Assembly (NCBI RefSeq): GCF_000423925.1
Contig: NZ_KE384105.1
Location: 141,813 to 205,812 of the forward strand
Source: Butyrivibrio sp. VCD2006
Lineage (GTDB): Bacteria; Bacillota; Clostridia; Lachnospirales; Lachnospiraceae
Reading direction: 5' to 3'
Length of the DNA: 64,000 nucleotides
Shown here: piece after piece, positions 16,679 through 26,279 of the stretch
Numbering within the stretch: the stretch's first letter is position 1
How the letters are laid out: each line of letters starts with the position of its first letter
Translations under genes and position numbers: made by a program
The notes under the pieces: generated by a model
Databases searched by the model: none
What the model saw: only the letters and a program-made list of their open reading frames with translations
Told to the model about the DNA's origin: nothing

Positions 16679-18751
16679 TTATTTTCCCTTGTAGTACTCG
16701 CCGGGGGTGGTGCCGTATTTGTCACGGAAGCAGCGGATCAGCGGGCGGGGTGTGGAGAAACCGACTTTATCTGCGGCATCCTTAACCGTGCAACCGCTTT
16801 CCATGAGCTTTTCAGCGTTTTCAAGGCGGACTGAGTTGATATATTCCAGCATTCCAGTGCCATATATCTGCTTGAAGGTCCTGGAAAGGTAGGAATTATT
16901 GACGTTAAGCTCATCAGCAATGCTGTTAACATTGAGATCCTTATCAGCATACTGCTCGTCGACCATTTTTCTTGCCTTTTCCACAAGGGCTGCGCTCTTA
17001 CCACCGGTATCCGCAGTTGTCTTCTCTGCGGGCTGTGCTTCTGTACTCTCCTTCGTAGCTTCTGCCATGATCTCTGTCAGCATGTTAGAAGCATCATTCC
17101 CTCTGTTAAGTCGGTACATGTTCTGTACCTGCTCCATCTGGTTCCAGGCTGTAAGTGTCTTCCTTCCCTCATCATCAAGAGTGAGTTCCGAGTAAAATGC
17201 CACATTTTCAAGTGCCCCGACATAGATTCTGTACTCTCTGACCAGCATGGATTCACGGTTTGCGGTAGGAATCTCCCCTTTTCCTCTGTGAATATTGGAA
17301 ATATTGGCAACAAGTGCAATGTCGAATTTCTCCCGGATAAAGCTGCAGACAGTATTTATCTTGGTTATAAGCTCCTCAATAGTAATTCCATCTTCGGAGT
17401 TCATGCGAACAATATTGTAGAACCAATGGGCAAGGCCTCCTGTCGCAAGTACTTTCTCCTCGGAAAGAAGCTCAGTTGAGACGTTGTAAATGATAAACCA
17501 AAGCTGGTCTCTCTCTATCTGCTTAAAAGGCTCACCTGTGGGATTGTCTATATCATAAGAAACAACAATGTATTCCGAAGTATCAACATTTTCCTCTTCA
17601 TATGGCTCTTTTCCATAATTCAGAAGGCTGACCAGCCTGGTCTCATTGTTCCTGCTGTGCTTCAAAATCTCCTCACGAGAGAGAGACATATTGGTAATAG
17701 CCTTGTTGATACCGTTTTCAATCTGCTTAAATTCATTATTTATGCTTGTTTCTGTGTCACCTACTGTCTCAAGAACCTTGTGCTCATCCATAAACTTTAG
17801 AATGTTTTCAATGGGCATGTAATTTTTCCTGGAAAATCTGACAACAGAGTAACTACTAAGAAGCAGCACTACAAGGCAATACAAGATCACACCGAAAATA
17901 AAAGGTCTGACTGCTCCGCTGATAGTGCCAAAATCAAGTGCTGCTATGAGGCGAAGGCCATAGCCTTTTATCTCAGATGAATAAACCATCTTATTGCCTA
18001 TTTTTTTCTGACCATCAACTTCTATGTATTTTCTGATTGAATCATCATTTAGCTTGTCTGAATCAAGCTGCACATAAGAACCGTCATCTGAAACCAGTAT
18101 AAAGTTACAGTCATCACTCATTGTATCATTAAGAAGGCTCTTCTGGATTGTGATAAGAAGAACCGCATCCTGATCCTCAAAGTCACCTGTGTAAGAAGTT
18201 GACATCGAGTAGTAAAGTTGCCTGTCATTTTCAGGTCCGGAAATTTTGAATTTACTGTAGGTAGGGGCTGAAAATAGATTGCTGCTATAATCAGCCTTCA
18301 TATTGAGACCGACTACAAAGGGTGTGTCCTCACCGGTGTTCAGATATTCTGAATTAGTAAGAACGGCTCCCTTTTTTGGAAAAAACAGGTACACGTTTCC
18401 AAAGGGTGAATGAACCGCACAGTACTCAGCTATGAGCTCTTTAATCGCAGAAATTCTCATACGATCATCGACAGTCTCATCCCCGCGGCGCATTGCGACC
18501 TTAACCTCACTATCCCCAAGAAATGTCTGGGCTCCGGTCACTACCTCATCACATATACCCTTGAAAATTGCGGTATTTTCCCCAACTATCTTCTCATGAA
18601 GCTCTTCTTCCTTGCTGTAGAGCTGGTTAACCATGAAAACAGCCGTGAGAATCATAACAAGACCGGTCACTAGAACAGTAACCAGCCCTGTAATTATCCA
18701 ATTTCTTAGAATCGGTCTGTATTTTAAGTATTTATAAAGGTCAGATATCAT
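16679..18751 (-). CDS. AraC-family regulator with membrane sensor domain (YtdP/YesS-like)
   Basis: 690 residues. Membrane helix 1 lies near residues 20-42. An extracellular Cache-like sensor follows (~45-290), then helix 2 (~FIFGVILYCLVVLLLSS), a cytoplasmic region, and a C-terminal AraC DNA-binding domain with two helix-turn-helices (LNVNSIADELNVNNSYLSRTF and TVKDAADKVGFSTPRPLIRCF, each abbreviated to its core). Proteins of this build in Bacillus control neighbouring LplABC-type importers, so this one probably senses a sugar or its binding protein outside the cell and switches on the operon from 14961. The two are separated by the repeat arrays. RBS GGTGG precedes ATG 18751. Confidence 0.9.
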   Translation of the reverse strand: MISDLYKYLKYRPILRNWIITGLVTVLVTGLVMILTAVFMVNQLYSKEEELHEKIVGENTAIFKGICDEVVTGAQTFLGDSEVKVAMRRGDETVDDRMRISAIKELIAEYCAVHSPFGNVYLFFPKKGAVLTNSEYLNTGEDTPFVVGLNMKADYSSNLFSAPTYSKFKISGPENDRQLYYSMSTSYTGDFEDQDAVLLITIQKSLLNDTMSDDCNFILVSDDGSYVQLDSDKLNDDSIRKYIEVDGQKKIGNKMVYSSEIKGYGLRLIAALDFGTISGAVRPFIFGVILYCLVVLLLSSYSVVRFSRKNYMPIENILKFMDEHKVLETVGDTETSINNEFKQIENGINKAITNMSLSREEILKHSRNNETRLVSLLNYGKEPYEEENVDTSEYIVVSYDIDNPTGEPFKQIERDQLWFIIYNVSTELLSEEKVLATGGLAHWFYNIVRMNSEDGITIEELITKINTVCSFIREKFDIALVANISNIHRGKGEIPTANRESMLVREYRIYVGALENVAFYSELTLDDEGRKTLTAWNQMEQVQNMYRLNRGNDASNMLTEIMAEATKESTEAQPAEKTTADTGGKSAALVEKARKMVDEQYADKDLNVNSIADELNVNNSYLSRTFKQIYGTGMLEYINSVRLENAEKLMESGCTVKDAADKVGFSTPRPLIRCFRDKYGTTPGEYYKGK

Positions 18752-18882
18752 TCTATATCCACCAATTCCTCTCGTTTTTCAGACTTTTTCCTATTTAATA
18801 CAATCATATAGCATAATTCCATTTCAAAATCTGTTCAAATGATAAATATTTCATTCAGCAGTCTGCTTATAAAAAATAATTC

Positions 18883-19266
18883 TTAGTCTGCAGTCTGCTC
18901 GAAAGGCATTAGCTTTACTCCGCTATCAAGAAGGCTCTGAAGCTCTTCGTCAGATACATGCACCTTCATTCTCATAACTGCAGATCCCATTGATTTTCCA
19001 AGGGAATCAAGGCGCAGGCTCATTGTAGCTCCGCCTCCAAGTGCATGATGCATAACAAAGTTCATTCCGCCAAGTGATTCAACTTCATATCGAATTATAT
19101 CACCCTTAACCATATCGCCGAAGTACTCTTTAAGATTCTCCGGCGTTACTTCTCTTTTGATTATCTCATAGTACTCGCGTTTTCTTGCAAACACGCAGAC
19201 ATTACTGGTATCTCCCTTATCTCCGCTTCGTCCGTGTGCAATATCATATAAATAAATGCGTGGCAT
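18883..19266 (-). CDS. AtuA-like small subunit (C-terminal ferredoxin-fold domain)
   Basis: 127 residues from ATG 19266, which has a strong RBS (GAAAGGAGC). The longer frame to 19296 would run through that RBS. The sequence (DIAHGRSGDKGDTSNV, HHALGGGATMSLR) matches the C-terminal domain found in AtuA-type proteins, here encoded separately. It follows the DUF1446/AtuA gene after 56 nt. The pair probably makes one enzyme acting on an acyl-CoA. In Pseudomonas, AtuA belongs to acyclic terpene breakdown, but the exact reaction is not settled and the substrate here is unknown. Confidence 0.8.
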   Translation of the reverse strand: MPRIYLYDIAHGRSGDKGDTSNVCVFARKREYYEIIKREVTPENLKEYFGDMVKGDIIRYEVESLGGMNFVMHHALGGGATMSLRLDSLGKSMGSAVMRMKVHVSDEELQSLLDSGVKLMPFEQTAD

Positions 19267-19322
19267 TTTATGCTCCTTTCGAATTTCCTCACTCAAAACC
19301 GCAACCGTCGCGGTGTTCTTTT

Positions 19323-20711
19323 TTATACGGTAATAATGTGACTTCTGACATCAAGAACATCTCTCGGAACTACTGTCGGATAAAGTGCCATTACTTCCTG
19401 CACATGAGCTCTTCCTCCGAAGAAAGATGCTCCCTGAGGGCCGTTTAGCTGCAAAGGACTGATTTCAGGAATGATTTTTGCGCACTCGTTTTTGTCCTCT
19501 GAGAAAACAGCAATTCTCATTACACACTCGTTGAGCCTAGCGATTGTCTCAGGGCTCTTGTCAGCAACTCCAAGGTGAAGGGAATCAAGTCCGATGAAGC
19601 TGATATGTACATCATCTGCCTTCATTCCGCGCTCCTTCATCTTCTTCATGATGATCTCAGAGCAGTACTTAGCCTTTTCATAAGCATCCGGCCACGCAAA
19701 GGAAAGCATTGAAACTGTCTTCCAGCCCTTGTGATAGCCAACGCAAAGCTTTATGGTGTCGGGCTTCTCTTTTCCTCTGATTTCGCCTATTCTGACACGA
19801 TTGTCACCAACTTGTGACACTGTTGCTTTACTGATATCGACATTAACATCAGGAGTCAGATAATTAGCAGGATCAAGCACTTCGTATAAAAACTGCTCCT
19901 TTACACTCTGCTCTGAAATAAGACCACCGCAGTTCGGAGCCTTTGTGATTTCAAAGGTGTTCTCCGTGAGCTCTGCAATAGGGAAGCCAAGATGTTCCAT
20001 ATCCGGAACGCCTCTCCAGTCATACATGAAGTTACCACCGGCACCCTGACCGCCGCACTCAAGAAGGTGACCGGCCATTATACCCTTAGCGAGGTTATCC
20101 CAGTCATCATTTTTCCAGCCAAACTCATGAGCCAAAGGTGCAAGGAAAAGAGCGGAATCTGCTGCTCTACCTGTAACTACTACGTCTGCACCGTTTGCTA
20201 TTGTGTCTCTTATAGCCTCGTGACCTATATAAGCGTTACAATTGTAGATTTTATCCTGTATATCCTTGAAGGTGACAGAATTGTCATTGCTTCCTACTGT
20301 ATCCATTGAAGGGAAATCCCAACCATTTTTGATAAGCTCAGGAATCTTGTCCTTAATATCATCACCTGTTACATAGCCGATTTTATAGCCTTCAAGTCCT
20401 TCTTCCTTAGCCCAGTTCTTTATTGCATCAACACAGCCGTCAACATTCATTCCACCTGCATCGGTGATCATCCTGATGTTCTTTTCATAGGCTGTTCTTC
20501 CTGCATTCTTAAGGATTCTTGTCACAAAATCAGGTGCAAAACCCTTTGAAGGATCCTTGATCTTCTGTCTTGCCATTATGGAAAGTGTAAGCTCTGCCAG
20601 ATAATCCAGTCCCATGTACTGAATGTCTGCATTTTCTATCATATGTATTGCAGCGTCCGGTGAATCTCCCCAGAAGCCCTGGCCTCCACCGATTGCTATT
20701 TTCTTGCTCAT
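19323..20711 (-). CDS. AtuA/DUF1446 family acyl-CoA pathway protein
   Basis: 462 residues, full length for the DUF1446 domain. The N-terminus (KIAIGGGQGFWGDSPDAA) is typical of AtuA. It lacks the C-terminal domain that some homologues carry, which is supplied by the next gene. It lies between a class III CoA-transferase (upstream) and the small AtuA-like gene (downstream). The likely role is catabolism of a hydroxylated or branched acid activated as CoA ester. RBS AGAAGGAG lies before ATG 20711. No membrane segments are seen. Confidence 0.82.
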   Translation of the reverse strand: MSKKIAIGGGQGFWGDSPDAAIHMIENADIQYMGLDYLAELTLSIMARQKIKDPSKGFAPDFVTRILKNAGRTAYEKNIRMITDAGGMNVDGCVDAIKNWAKEEGLEGYKIGYVTGDDIKDKIPELIKNGWDFPSMDTVGSNDNSVTFKDIQDKIYNCNAYIGHEAIRDTIANGADVVVTGRAADSALFLAPLAHEFGWKNDDWDNLAKGIMAGHLLECGGQGAGGNFMYDWRGVPDMEHLGFPIAELTENTFEITKAPNCGGLISEQSVKEQFLYEVLDPANYLTPDVNVDISKATVSQVGDNRVRIGEIRGKEKPDTIKLCVGYHKGWKTVSMLSFAWPDAYEKAKYCSEIIMKKMKERGMKADDVHISFIGLDSLHLGVADKSPETIARLNECVMRIAVFSEDKNECAKIIPEISPLQLNGPQGASFFGGRAHVQEVMALYPTVVPRDVLDVRSHIITV

Positions 20712-20745
20712 ATCTGTTCTCCTTCTGTAATAATCCTGCTATTGC

Positions 20746-20791
20746 CCTCATCAGTCGACTTTGTCAACAGCTTCCCCAAAGAGGAAGCCAT
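20746..20791 (+). repeat. Decayed copy of the CCCTCATCCG repeat
   Basis: The stretch beginning CCCTCATCAGTCGAC with GTCGAC/GTCAAC and CTTCC/GGAAG stems resembles the dispersed unit, with several mismatches. It fills the gap between the CoA-transferase and AtuA genes. Confidence 0.5.
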
Positions 20792-20805
20792 AATGATACG
20801 AAAAA

Positions 20806-22017
20806 CTAAATAACCTGCTTCCCGATAAGCTCATTGTATGTATCATCGTCGATACCAAGGACATTCTTGTATATCTCTTCGTTGTGCTGTCCAAGTGTCG
20901 GGCCCGGTCTGTTTACTCTGGGCATCATGTCCATGAGCTTTATGGGATTGCCGTTCACAGTCATCTTTCCGATAACAGGATGGTCAACATCAACGAACAT
21001 TTCTCTTGCATCCCTTATGTGCTCATCCTCAACTATCTGCTTAACATTATTGATGGGACCTGCAGGGATTCCCTTTCCGAGGATTATATCGACTACCTCA
21101 GCCACTGTATGTTTTGTGGTCCATTCTTCTATATATTTCTTCTGTTCCTTGTTGTTTTTAACTCTGAGAGGAACAGTCAAAAATCTCTCATCGGTTATCA
21201 TCCATTCCATATCAAGAACTTCGCGGCAGAGCTTTTCATAGAGCTTCTGATTACCGCAGGCGATTATGACCTTGCCGTCCTTAGCCTGATATGAATCGTA
21301 AGGTGCGATGGATGCGTATGCATTTCCCATTCTCACGGGGAGCTGACCTGATTCAAAATATCTGATGTATGCATTTTCCAGACTTGCCACAACTGAATCG
21401 ACGAGAGAAACATCTACTCTCTGTCCTTTTCCTGTTCGCTGTCTTGCAACAAGTGCAAGGAGAACACCCATAACAAGGTTCATTCCGCCAAGCATATCTC
21501 CCATGGCATTTCCTGATCTTGTGGGATCTCCGCCCTCAGCTCCTGTTACGCTCATAAGTCCTCCCATTGCCTGAGAGATGATGTCATAACCGGGTCTCTG
21601 AGAATATGGACCATAGGAGCCGAATCCTGAAACAGCTCCGTAGATAAGTCCGGGATTGATTTCCTTTAAAACATCATAGCCGAGTCCAAGCTTGTCCATA
21701 ACGCCTGGTCTGTAGTTTTCAATTACTACGTCAGCTTTGGCTACGAGTTTTTTAAATATCTCTTTTCCCTCTTCTGATTTAAGGTTTAAGGTGATGCCTC
21801 TTTTATTGTGGTTCAAATTAGCGTAGTATACGCTTTCGCCATTCCTGTAGGGTCCATAGCCTCTGGCGTCATCGCCACGGCCGGGCACTTCTATTTTTAT
21901 TACATCTGCTCCAAAATCTCCAAGTATTGAGCCGCCATAAGGGCCAGCCACAACTCTTGTAAGGTCCAGTACTCTAATCCCATAAAGCGCCTGGTTCTGC
22001 GCTGTGTTAACTTCCAT
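20806..22017 (-). CDS. Class III CoA-transferase (CaiB/BaiF family)
   Basis: 403 residues from ATG 22017, chosen for its RBS (GAGGT, 8 nt). The frame extends 18 codons farther, to 22071, without an RBS. The family pattern is clear: GIRVLDLTRVVAGP, GADVIKIE, YFANLNHNKRG-like YYANLNHNKRG, and the putative catalytic Asp in GNAMGD. Such enzymes move CoA from one acyl-CoA to another carboxylic acid without free ATP. It heads the operon with the two AtuA genes and is divergent from a LysR regulator, so it probably activates the acid that the AtuA proteins then handle. Confidence 0.9.
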   Translation of the reverse strand: MEVNTAQNQALYGIRVLDLTRVVAGPYGGSILGDFGADVIKIEVPGRGDDARGYGPYRNGESVYYANLNHNKRGITLNLKSEEGKEIFKKLVAKADVVIENYRPGVMDKLGLGYDVLKEINPGLIYGAVSGFGSYGPYSQRPGYDIISQAMGGLMSVTGAEGGDPTRSGNAMGDMLGGMNLVMGVLLALVARQRTGKGQRVDVSLVDSVVASLENAYIRYFESGQLPVRMGNAYASIAPYDSYQAKDGKVIIACGNQKLYEKLCREVLDMEWMITDERFLTVPLRVKNNKEQKKYIEEWTTKHTVAEVVDIILGKGIPAGPINNVKQIVEDEHIRDAREMFVDVDHPVIGKMTVNGNPIKLMDMMPRVNRPGPTLGQHNEEIYKNVLGIDDDTYNELIGKQVI

Positions 22018-22143
22018 ATTTCTTACCTCTTTGAGTAATGTCGGCTCCGCGCCTAATACGGTTATATACATAATTGGGCTCGGAGCCTTACATTTCTCAT
22101 AACTTCAATGTTTATATATCAATTTCCGAAGAAATCCCTTTTG

Positions 22144-22194
22144 AAGATTTAAATCTTATAATTGAATTATGATGTTTCGGTGTGTATAATTCAA
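22144..22194. promoter_or_regulatory. Divergent promoter region with two dyad sites, candidate LysR operator
   Basis: The 345-bp gap between the CoA-transferase and LysR starts contains a perfect 14-bp palindrome AAGATTTAAATCTT (22144-22157). It also has a dyad TTGAATTAT (22162-22170) with ATAATTCAA (22186-22194) at 15-bp spacing. LysR regulators usually bind such AT-rich dyads upstream of a divergent target. The rest of the gap is AT-rich, with no gene seen. Confidence 0.5.
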
Positions 22195-22362
22195 ATTAAT
22201 AGTTTTTATATTCTAATAAGTTATACTAATGTATTTTGATTTGCTTCATAGGTGTTACATGATGCGATGCTGAAATCACAAGCTTTTCAGGTTTATCAGG
22301 TTATATGTTTGTGATTTGGATTCGTGTTAGACATACAGAGTTTTCTCGGGAGGGAATTGGTC

Positions 22363-23253
22363 ATGATTTCAAATTTGGAGTATTACAGGAATTTTTACTG
22401 GGTGGCGAATCTTCATAATTTTACGAAGGCTTCTGAGAAGCTTTGCGTGAGTCAGTCAGCGGTCAGTCAGAGCATTAAGAAGCTTGAAGCTGAGATAGGA
22501 TGTCCTTTGTTTGACAGGTCCGGGAAGGATCTAAAGCTCACTGCTGAAGGTGAAAGACTTTTTCTGCATGTGAGAAGAGCAATCGAAGAATTTGAAGTTG
22601 GAGAAAACCAGGTGTCGCAGCTCTCTTCTCTTAGGACCGGAGAGCTTCAGATCGGCGCCACCGAGACTACCATAAGGTATTTTCTTGGCCCGTGGCTTAA
22701 GTCCTTTAAAAAGGATAATCCTTCTATAAGAGTTACCTTTAAGGGTGCAACCACGTCAGAGCTTTGTTCTCTTTTAAATGAAGGGACAATTGAGATAGCA
22801 TTTCTGATTTCTCCTATTCCGCAGGCTTTTAATTTCAATCTTGAGCTGATAGATGAGGTCGCAGACATCCCTGTAGTTTCCTCTGATTTTGGTATGAATA
22901 CTAAGCCCGAATACAGTCCTTCCGAGTTGCTGCAGTATCCACTTATCACAGTTTCCGAAGAGAATGCAGTTCGTGACGTTTTGAATAAATGGTTCTGGCA
23001 GGATAACGCCATGCTCATCCCGGATTTTACCGTGAATAACATGAGTCTTGTTCTTCCGCTTGTTAAGGATGGTCTTGGAGTTGGAATTCTACCCGAAGTC
23101 TATGTTAAAGAGGAACTGAAAAACGGAAGCCTTGTTCAGCTAAAGACCAAGAATCTGCCACAAAAAAGAATGCTCTACGCCGCTACGAATCCGGGGATTT
23201 CCCTATCCGCAACAGGTAAAGCATTTCTCTCTCATTGCATAAAAAAGCTGTAA
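22363..23253 (+). CDS. LysR-family transcriptional regulator
   Basis: 296 residues from ATG 22363, which follows a strong RBS (GGGAGGG). A GTG at 22324 would add 13 residues and has no RBS. The N-terminal winged helix (FTKASEKLCVSQSAVSQSIKKLE) is typical, here abbreviated as ASEKLCVSQSAVSQSI. A periplasmic-binding-protein-like effector domain makes up the rest. It is transcribed away from the CoA-transferase/AtuA operon and most likely controls it in response to a pathway acid or its CoA ester. Confidence 0.93.
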   Translation: MISNLEYYRNFYWVANLHNFTKASEKLCVSQSAVSQSIKKLEAEIGCPLFDRSGKDLKLTAEGERLFLHVRRAIEEFEVGENQVSQLSSLRTGELQIGATETTIRYFLGPWLKSFKKDNPSIRVTFKGATTSELCSLLNEGTIEIAFLISPIPQAFNFNLELIDEVADIPVVSSDFGMNTKPEYSPSELLQYPLITVSEENAVRDVLNKWFWQDNAMLIPDFTVNNMSLVLPLVKDGLGVGILPEVYVKEELKNGSLVQLKTKNLPQKRMLYAATNPGISLSATGKAFLSHCIKKL

Positions 23254-23265
23254 AAACAGTTATCT

Positions 23266-23685
23266 TTATTCGTCAAACAACAGGCGCAATACCTGTGTCT
23301 TTTTATAATGCACAAATGCATGATAGCTGCCATCATCGAGTTTGGTGTCAGCAACAGCAAATACATGGCCATCGTCATCACGTCCGATACTTGTTATCGG
23401 AATCTTTGTATCACCAATGACGATTTCCATTCCCTCCTTAAGGTTTTCAGAAAAATCATCATCCGTAAAATGCACAGTCATTTTGCCTTCTTTTACATCC
23501 GCAACCCCCTCCACGGAGCTTGTGATATAAGCAAAAGAACTCCATATGAACAATCCTATAAGCAGTAAAATAATTGCAAATAACACTACCCATACAGATG
23601 GCTTTGTTACCTTCAGATAATCATTTAGCTGTTCGGGAGAAGAGATATTATCCATACTCTTATCTCTAAAAATTCCATTAGCCAT
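23266..23685 (-). CDS. Short NHLM/HlyD-like membrane protein
   Basis: 139 residues from ATG 23685 (RBS GGAGGGGG; the frame extends to 23706). The N-terminus NISSPEQLNDYLKVTKPSVW followed by one membrane helix (~VVLFAIILLLIGLFIWSSF) matches the start of HlyD-type adaptors of NHLM peptide-export systems. The long helical hairpin and the second half of such adaptors are missing, and the rest is a ~85-residue beta-rich domain. No export ATPase, peptidase or precursor peptide is nearby. It could be a shortened adaptor or a relic. It is convergent with the LysR gene, with only 12 bp between. Confidence 0.6.
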   Translation of the reverse strand: MANGIFRDKSMDNISSPEQLNDYLKVTKPSVWVVLFAIILLLIGLFIWSSFAYITSSVEGVADVKEGKMTVHFTDDDFSENLKEGMEIVIGDTKIPITSIGRDDDGHVFAVADTKLDDGSYHAFVHYKKTQVLRLLFDE

Positions 23686-23879
23686 GTTCCCCCTCCATAT
23701 CCGCATAGCTTTATATTATTTATTATACTCAAAAAAGGAATTATTTTCATCGCATTTAGCAATATAGCTCTTAAAGTCGACAATTACTGGTTAGCCGCAA
23801 AATCTCCAATCTACTATGATTATTCCATTACTATAAGGCATGCGTATTACATAATAAAAAGCATGCAAAAGGAGAAGGT

Positions 23880-25253
23880 ATGAGAAAAACGGGAATCATT
23901 TGTAGTTTATTAGTATTGTCAATTATCGCAGGTTGTGGAAAAGGCAATGCCGGGACAAACGGAACTGTTACAGGTGCTGACTCACTTGTGAGCACAGAAT
24001 CCGAAGAAAATACATCTGAAGATGCATCGAATGATAGCGCCAACGAAGATGACACTTCTGAAAAAGCAGATGAAACTGACAAAGATAATGCAGAAGGAAA
24101 TGAAACAGACGCAGAATCAGAAGAGGCTGCCGAAGAAGCTGAAGCAGATACAGAATCTGAAGAATCTGCAGAGATCACAGCAGTTTTAAAGGATCTTAGC
24201 GCTGACTACTTCACCTTCGGAGTCGGAATCAACGGAAGTACCCTTGATAATCAGACTCTCAATATTCCGGAATACATGGAGCTTTCCAAGCAGCAGTTCA
24301 ACAGCTGCACAATGACCAATCTAATGAAGAGCTGCTATATCCTTGATCAATGGGGCTCTCAAGGCAATCTGAAAAATGGTAACGAAGAGCCTGCTCTAAA
24401 CTTCGCGTCAATCGATCCCACACTTAAGTGGTGCCAGGAGAACGGCATGAAAATGCGCGGCCACACTCTCGTATGGCACACACAGGCTCCGGAGTGGTTT
24501 TTCAGAGAGGGCTACACTGAGGATGGTGAATATGTAGATAAGGATACAATGCTCATGAGAATGGAGAGCTACATCAGACAACTCCTCACCCATGTTCAGG
24601 AGGAGTATCCCGGGGTTATCTATTGCTGGGACGTTGTAAATGAAGCTGTAGATCCAGAGAGCGCAGATCCCGAAAGCCCCTTCCAGTGCCGTACAAAGCT
24701 GATGCAGGATCCCAATCCCTGGTATGAGACAATAGGTCAGGACTACGTGGAGATGGCTTTCACCTACGCAAGAAAATATGCAGACAGTGATGTTAAGCTC
24801 TTCTACAACGACTACAACACCTATCAGGCACCAAAAACCGATGGCATCTACACACTTTGCGAATCTCTCAAGGAAAAAGGTCTCATAGACGGAATCGGTA
24901 TGCAGGGCTACTGGGGAATAGATTATCCGCCCATGTCAGACATTGAGAATGCCATTAAGAGATTCTCAGAGCTTGGTCTTGAAATTCAGATCACAGAGCT
25001 TTCTGTCGGTGTTGATAAGGAAAATGAGGTAATGTTCAAAAAGCAGGCTGATAAATACTCAGAGATATTTAATCTCCTCTGTGACATGGATACACAGGGC
25101 GGCGGTCCTGCCAACATCACAAATGTGACAGTTTTCGGACTTGTTGATCACTACCGCGAAGGTGACACCACAAACTCAAGACTCTTTGATGAAAACTACC
25201 AGCCAAAGCCGGCGTTTAATGCAGTTGTAGAGGTTCTTGAATCCAGACAATAG
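23880..25253 (+). CDS. Endo-1,4-beta-xylanase, GH10, lipoprotein
   Basis: 457 residues. The signal peptide ends in lipobox IIAGC (Cys about 20). A ~75-residue Glu/Asp/Thr/Ser-rich linker puts the enzyme away from the membrane. The GH10 barrel follows, with the acid/base Glu255 in WDVVNEA and nucleophile Glu373 in ITELSV. GH10 enzymes usually have ITELD; here Ser replaces the Asp. HTLVWHTQAPEW is also typical. It cuts xylan backbones at the cell surface; the sugar importer and esterase 9-15 kb away may take over the products. RBS AAGGAGAAGG precedes ATG 23880. A terminator follows. Confidence 0.95.
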   Translation: MRKTGIICSLLVLSIIAGCGKGNAGTNGTVTGADSLVSTESEENTSEDASNDSANEDDTSEKADETDKDNAEGNETDAESEEAAEEAEADTESEESAEITAVLKDLSADYFTFGVGINGSTLDNQTLNIPEYMELSKQQFNSCTMTNLMKSCYILDQWGSQGNLKNGNEEPALNFASIDPTLKWCQENGMKMRGHTLVWHTQAPEWFFREGYTEDGEYVDKDTMLMRMESYIRQLLTHVQEEYPGVIYCWDVVNEAVDPESADPESPFQCRTKLMQDPNPWYETIGQDYVEMAFTYARKYADSDVKLFYNDYNTYQAPKTDGIYTLCESLKEKGLIDGIGMQGYWGIDYPPMSDIENAIKRFSELGLEIQITELSVGVDKENEVMFKKQADKYSEIFNLLCDMDTQGGGPANITNVTVFGLVDHYREGDTTNSRLFDENYQPKPAFNAVVEVLESRQ

Positions 25254-25302
25254 GATAAATCATCGCGCCAAGCGCGGCCGCAAAAAGTAGCATGTTAATT
25301 AA

Positions 25303-25344
25303 AAAAAGCAACCTAAGCTTCAAATGAGCTAAAGGTTGCTTTTT
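25303..25344. terminator. Bidirectional terminator
   Basis: 12-bp perfect arms AAAAAGCAACCT and AGGTTGCTTTTT enclose an 18-base loop that has its own AGCT pairing. A-rich and T-rich flanks allow use in both directions. It ends the xylanase gene and the aldo/keto reductase operon, which converge here. Confidence 0.88.
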
Positions 25345-25382
25345 GTTTACTAAGAAATCTTAAAGAATGCCATATTTAAAAA

Positions 25383-26231
25383 TCACTCATCCGGAGAATG
25401 GCCGGAATTTCCATAGGGTTCCATGTCGTCAATCTTATTCATATCCTCATCAGATATCTCAAAGTCGAAGACATCAGCATTTTCTATTATTCTCTCCTCA
25501 TGTACTGATTTGGGAAGCGGCACAATATCATGCTGAATATCCCACCTCAAAATAATCTGCGCAACTGTCTTTCCATACTTTGCAGCAAGCTCCTCCAAAA
25601 CAGGATGTGCAAGGGATTTCCCCCTTCCGAGAGGACTCCAGGCCTCTACTAAGATTCCATTAGACTGGCAGAATTTCACAGTTTCTTCCTGCATGAAACC
25701 GGGATTTATCTCAATCTGATCCACTGCGGGTATCACCTCAGACTCCATGAGAGCGTTAAGATGATGAGTCAAAAAGTTAGACACACCTATCGCCTTAACT
25801 CTTCCGCTTTTATAAATCTCCATCATAGCCTTCCAGGTTGAACGATTGGTGTTTTCCCAATCATCATCGAAGGCATAGGAAGACGGCCAATGTATAAGAT
25901 AAAGATCAAGGTAATCAAGTCCTATCTCATCCATCGTGCGCTCAAAGGCCTTCAATGTTTTCTCATAGCCTGCCTCTGTTTTCCATACCTTACTTGTTAT
26001 AAAAAGATCCTCTCTTTTTAAATCTGATACAGAAAGAAAGTCCTTAACAGCATTACCGACATACTTCTCATTTTCATAAAAAGCAGCTGTATCTACATGC
26101 ACGTATCCATTCTCCAGTGCTGCCTTTGTGGAAGCATAGGCCTCATTTCCGTCCTTGATCTTGTAGGTTCCAAAACCAACGCATGGAATTGCTGTGCCAT
26201 TATTTAGTTTAATCCTTGTATCTAATGACAT
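25383..26231 (-). CDS. Aldo/keto reductase
   Basis: 282 residues, full-length AKR barrel. The catalytic tetrad is visible: Asp and Tyr in HVDTAAFYENE, Lys in TSKVW, His in LIHWP. The C-terminal PLPKSVHEERI binds the 2'-phosphate side of NADPH in related enzymes. It reduces aldehydes or ketones with NAD(P)H; the substrate is unknown. It follows the ferredoxin-type AKR gene after 48 nt. RBS AAAGGAG precedes ATG 26231. Confidence 0.93.
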   Translation of the reverse strand: MSLDTRIKLNNGTAIPCVGFGTYKIKDGNEAYASTKAALENGYVHVDTAAFYENEKYVGNAVKDFLSVSDLKREDLFITSKVWKTEAGYEKTLKAFERTMDEIGLDYLDLYLIHWPSSYAFDDDWENTNRSTWKAMMEIYKSGRVKAIGVSNFLTHHLNALMESEVIPAVDQIEINPGFMQEETVKFCQSNGILVEAWSPLGRGKSLAHPVLEELAAKYGKTVAQIILRWDIQHDIVPLPKSVHEERIIENADVFDFEISDEDMNKIDDMEPYGNSGHSPDE

Positions 26232-26279
26232 ATAAAAGCTCCTTTACAAAATTTTTCATTGCAAATCTCTGATTCACAC

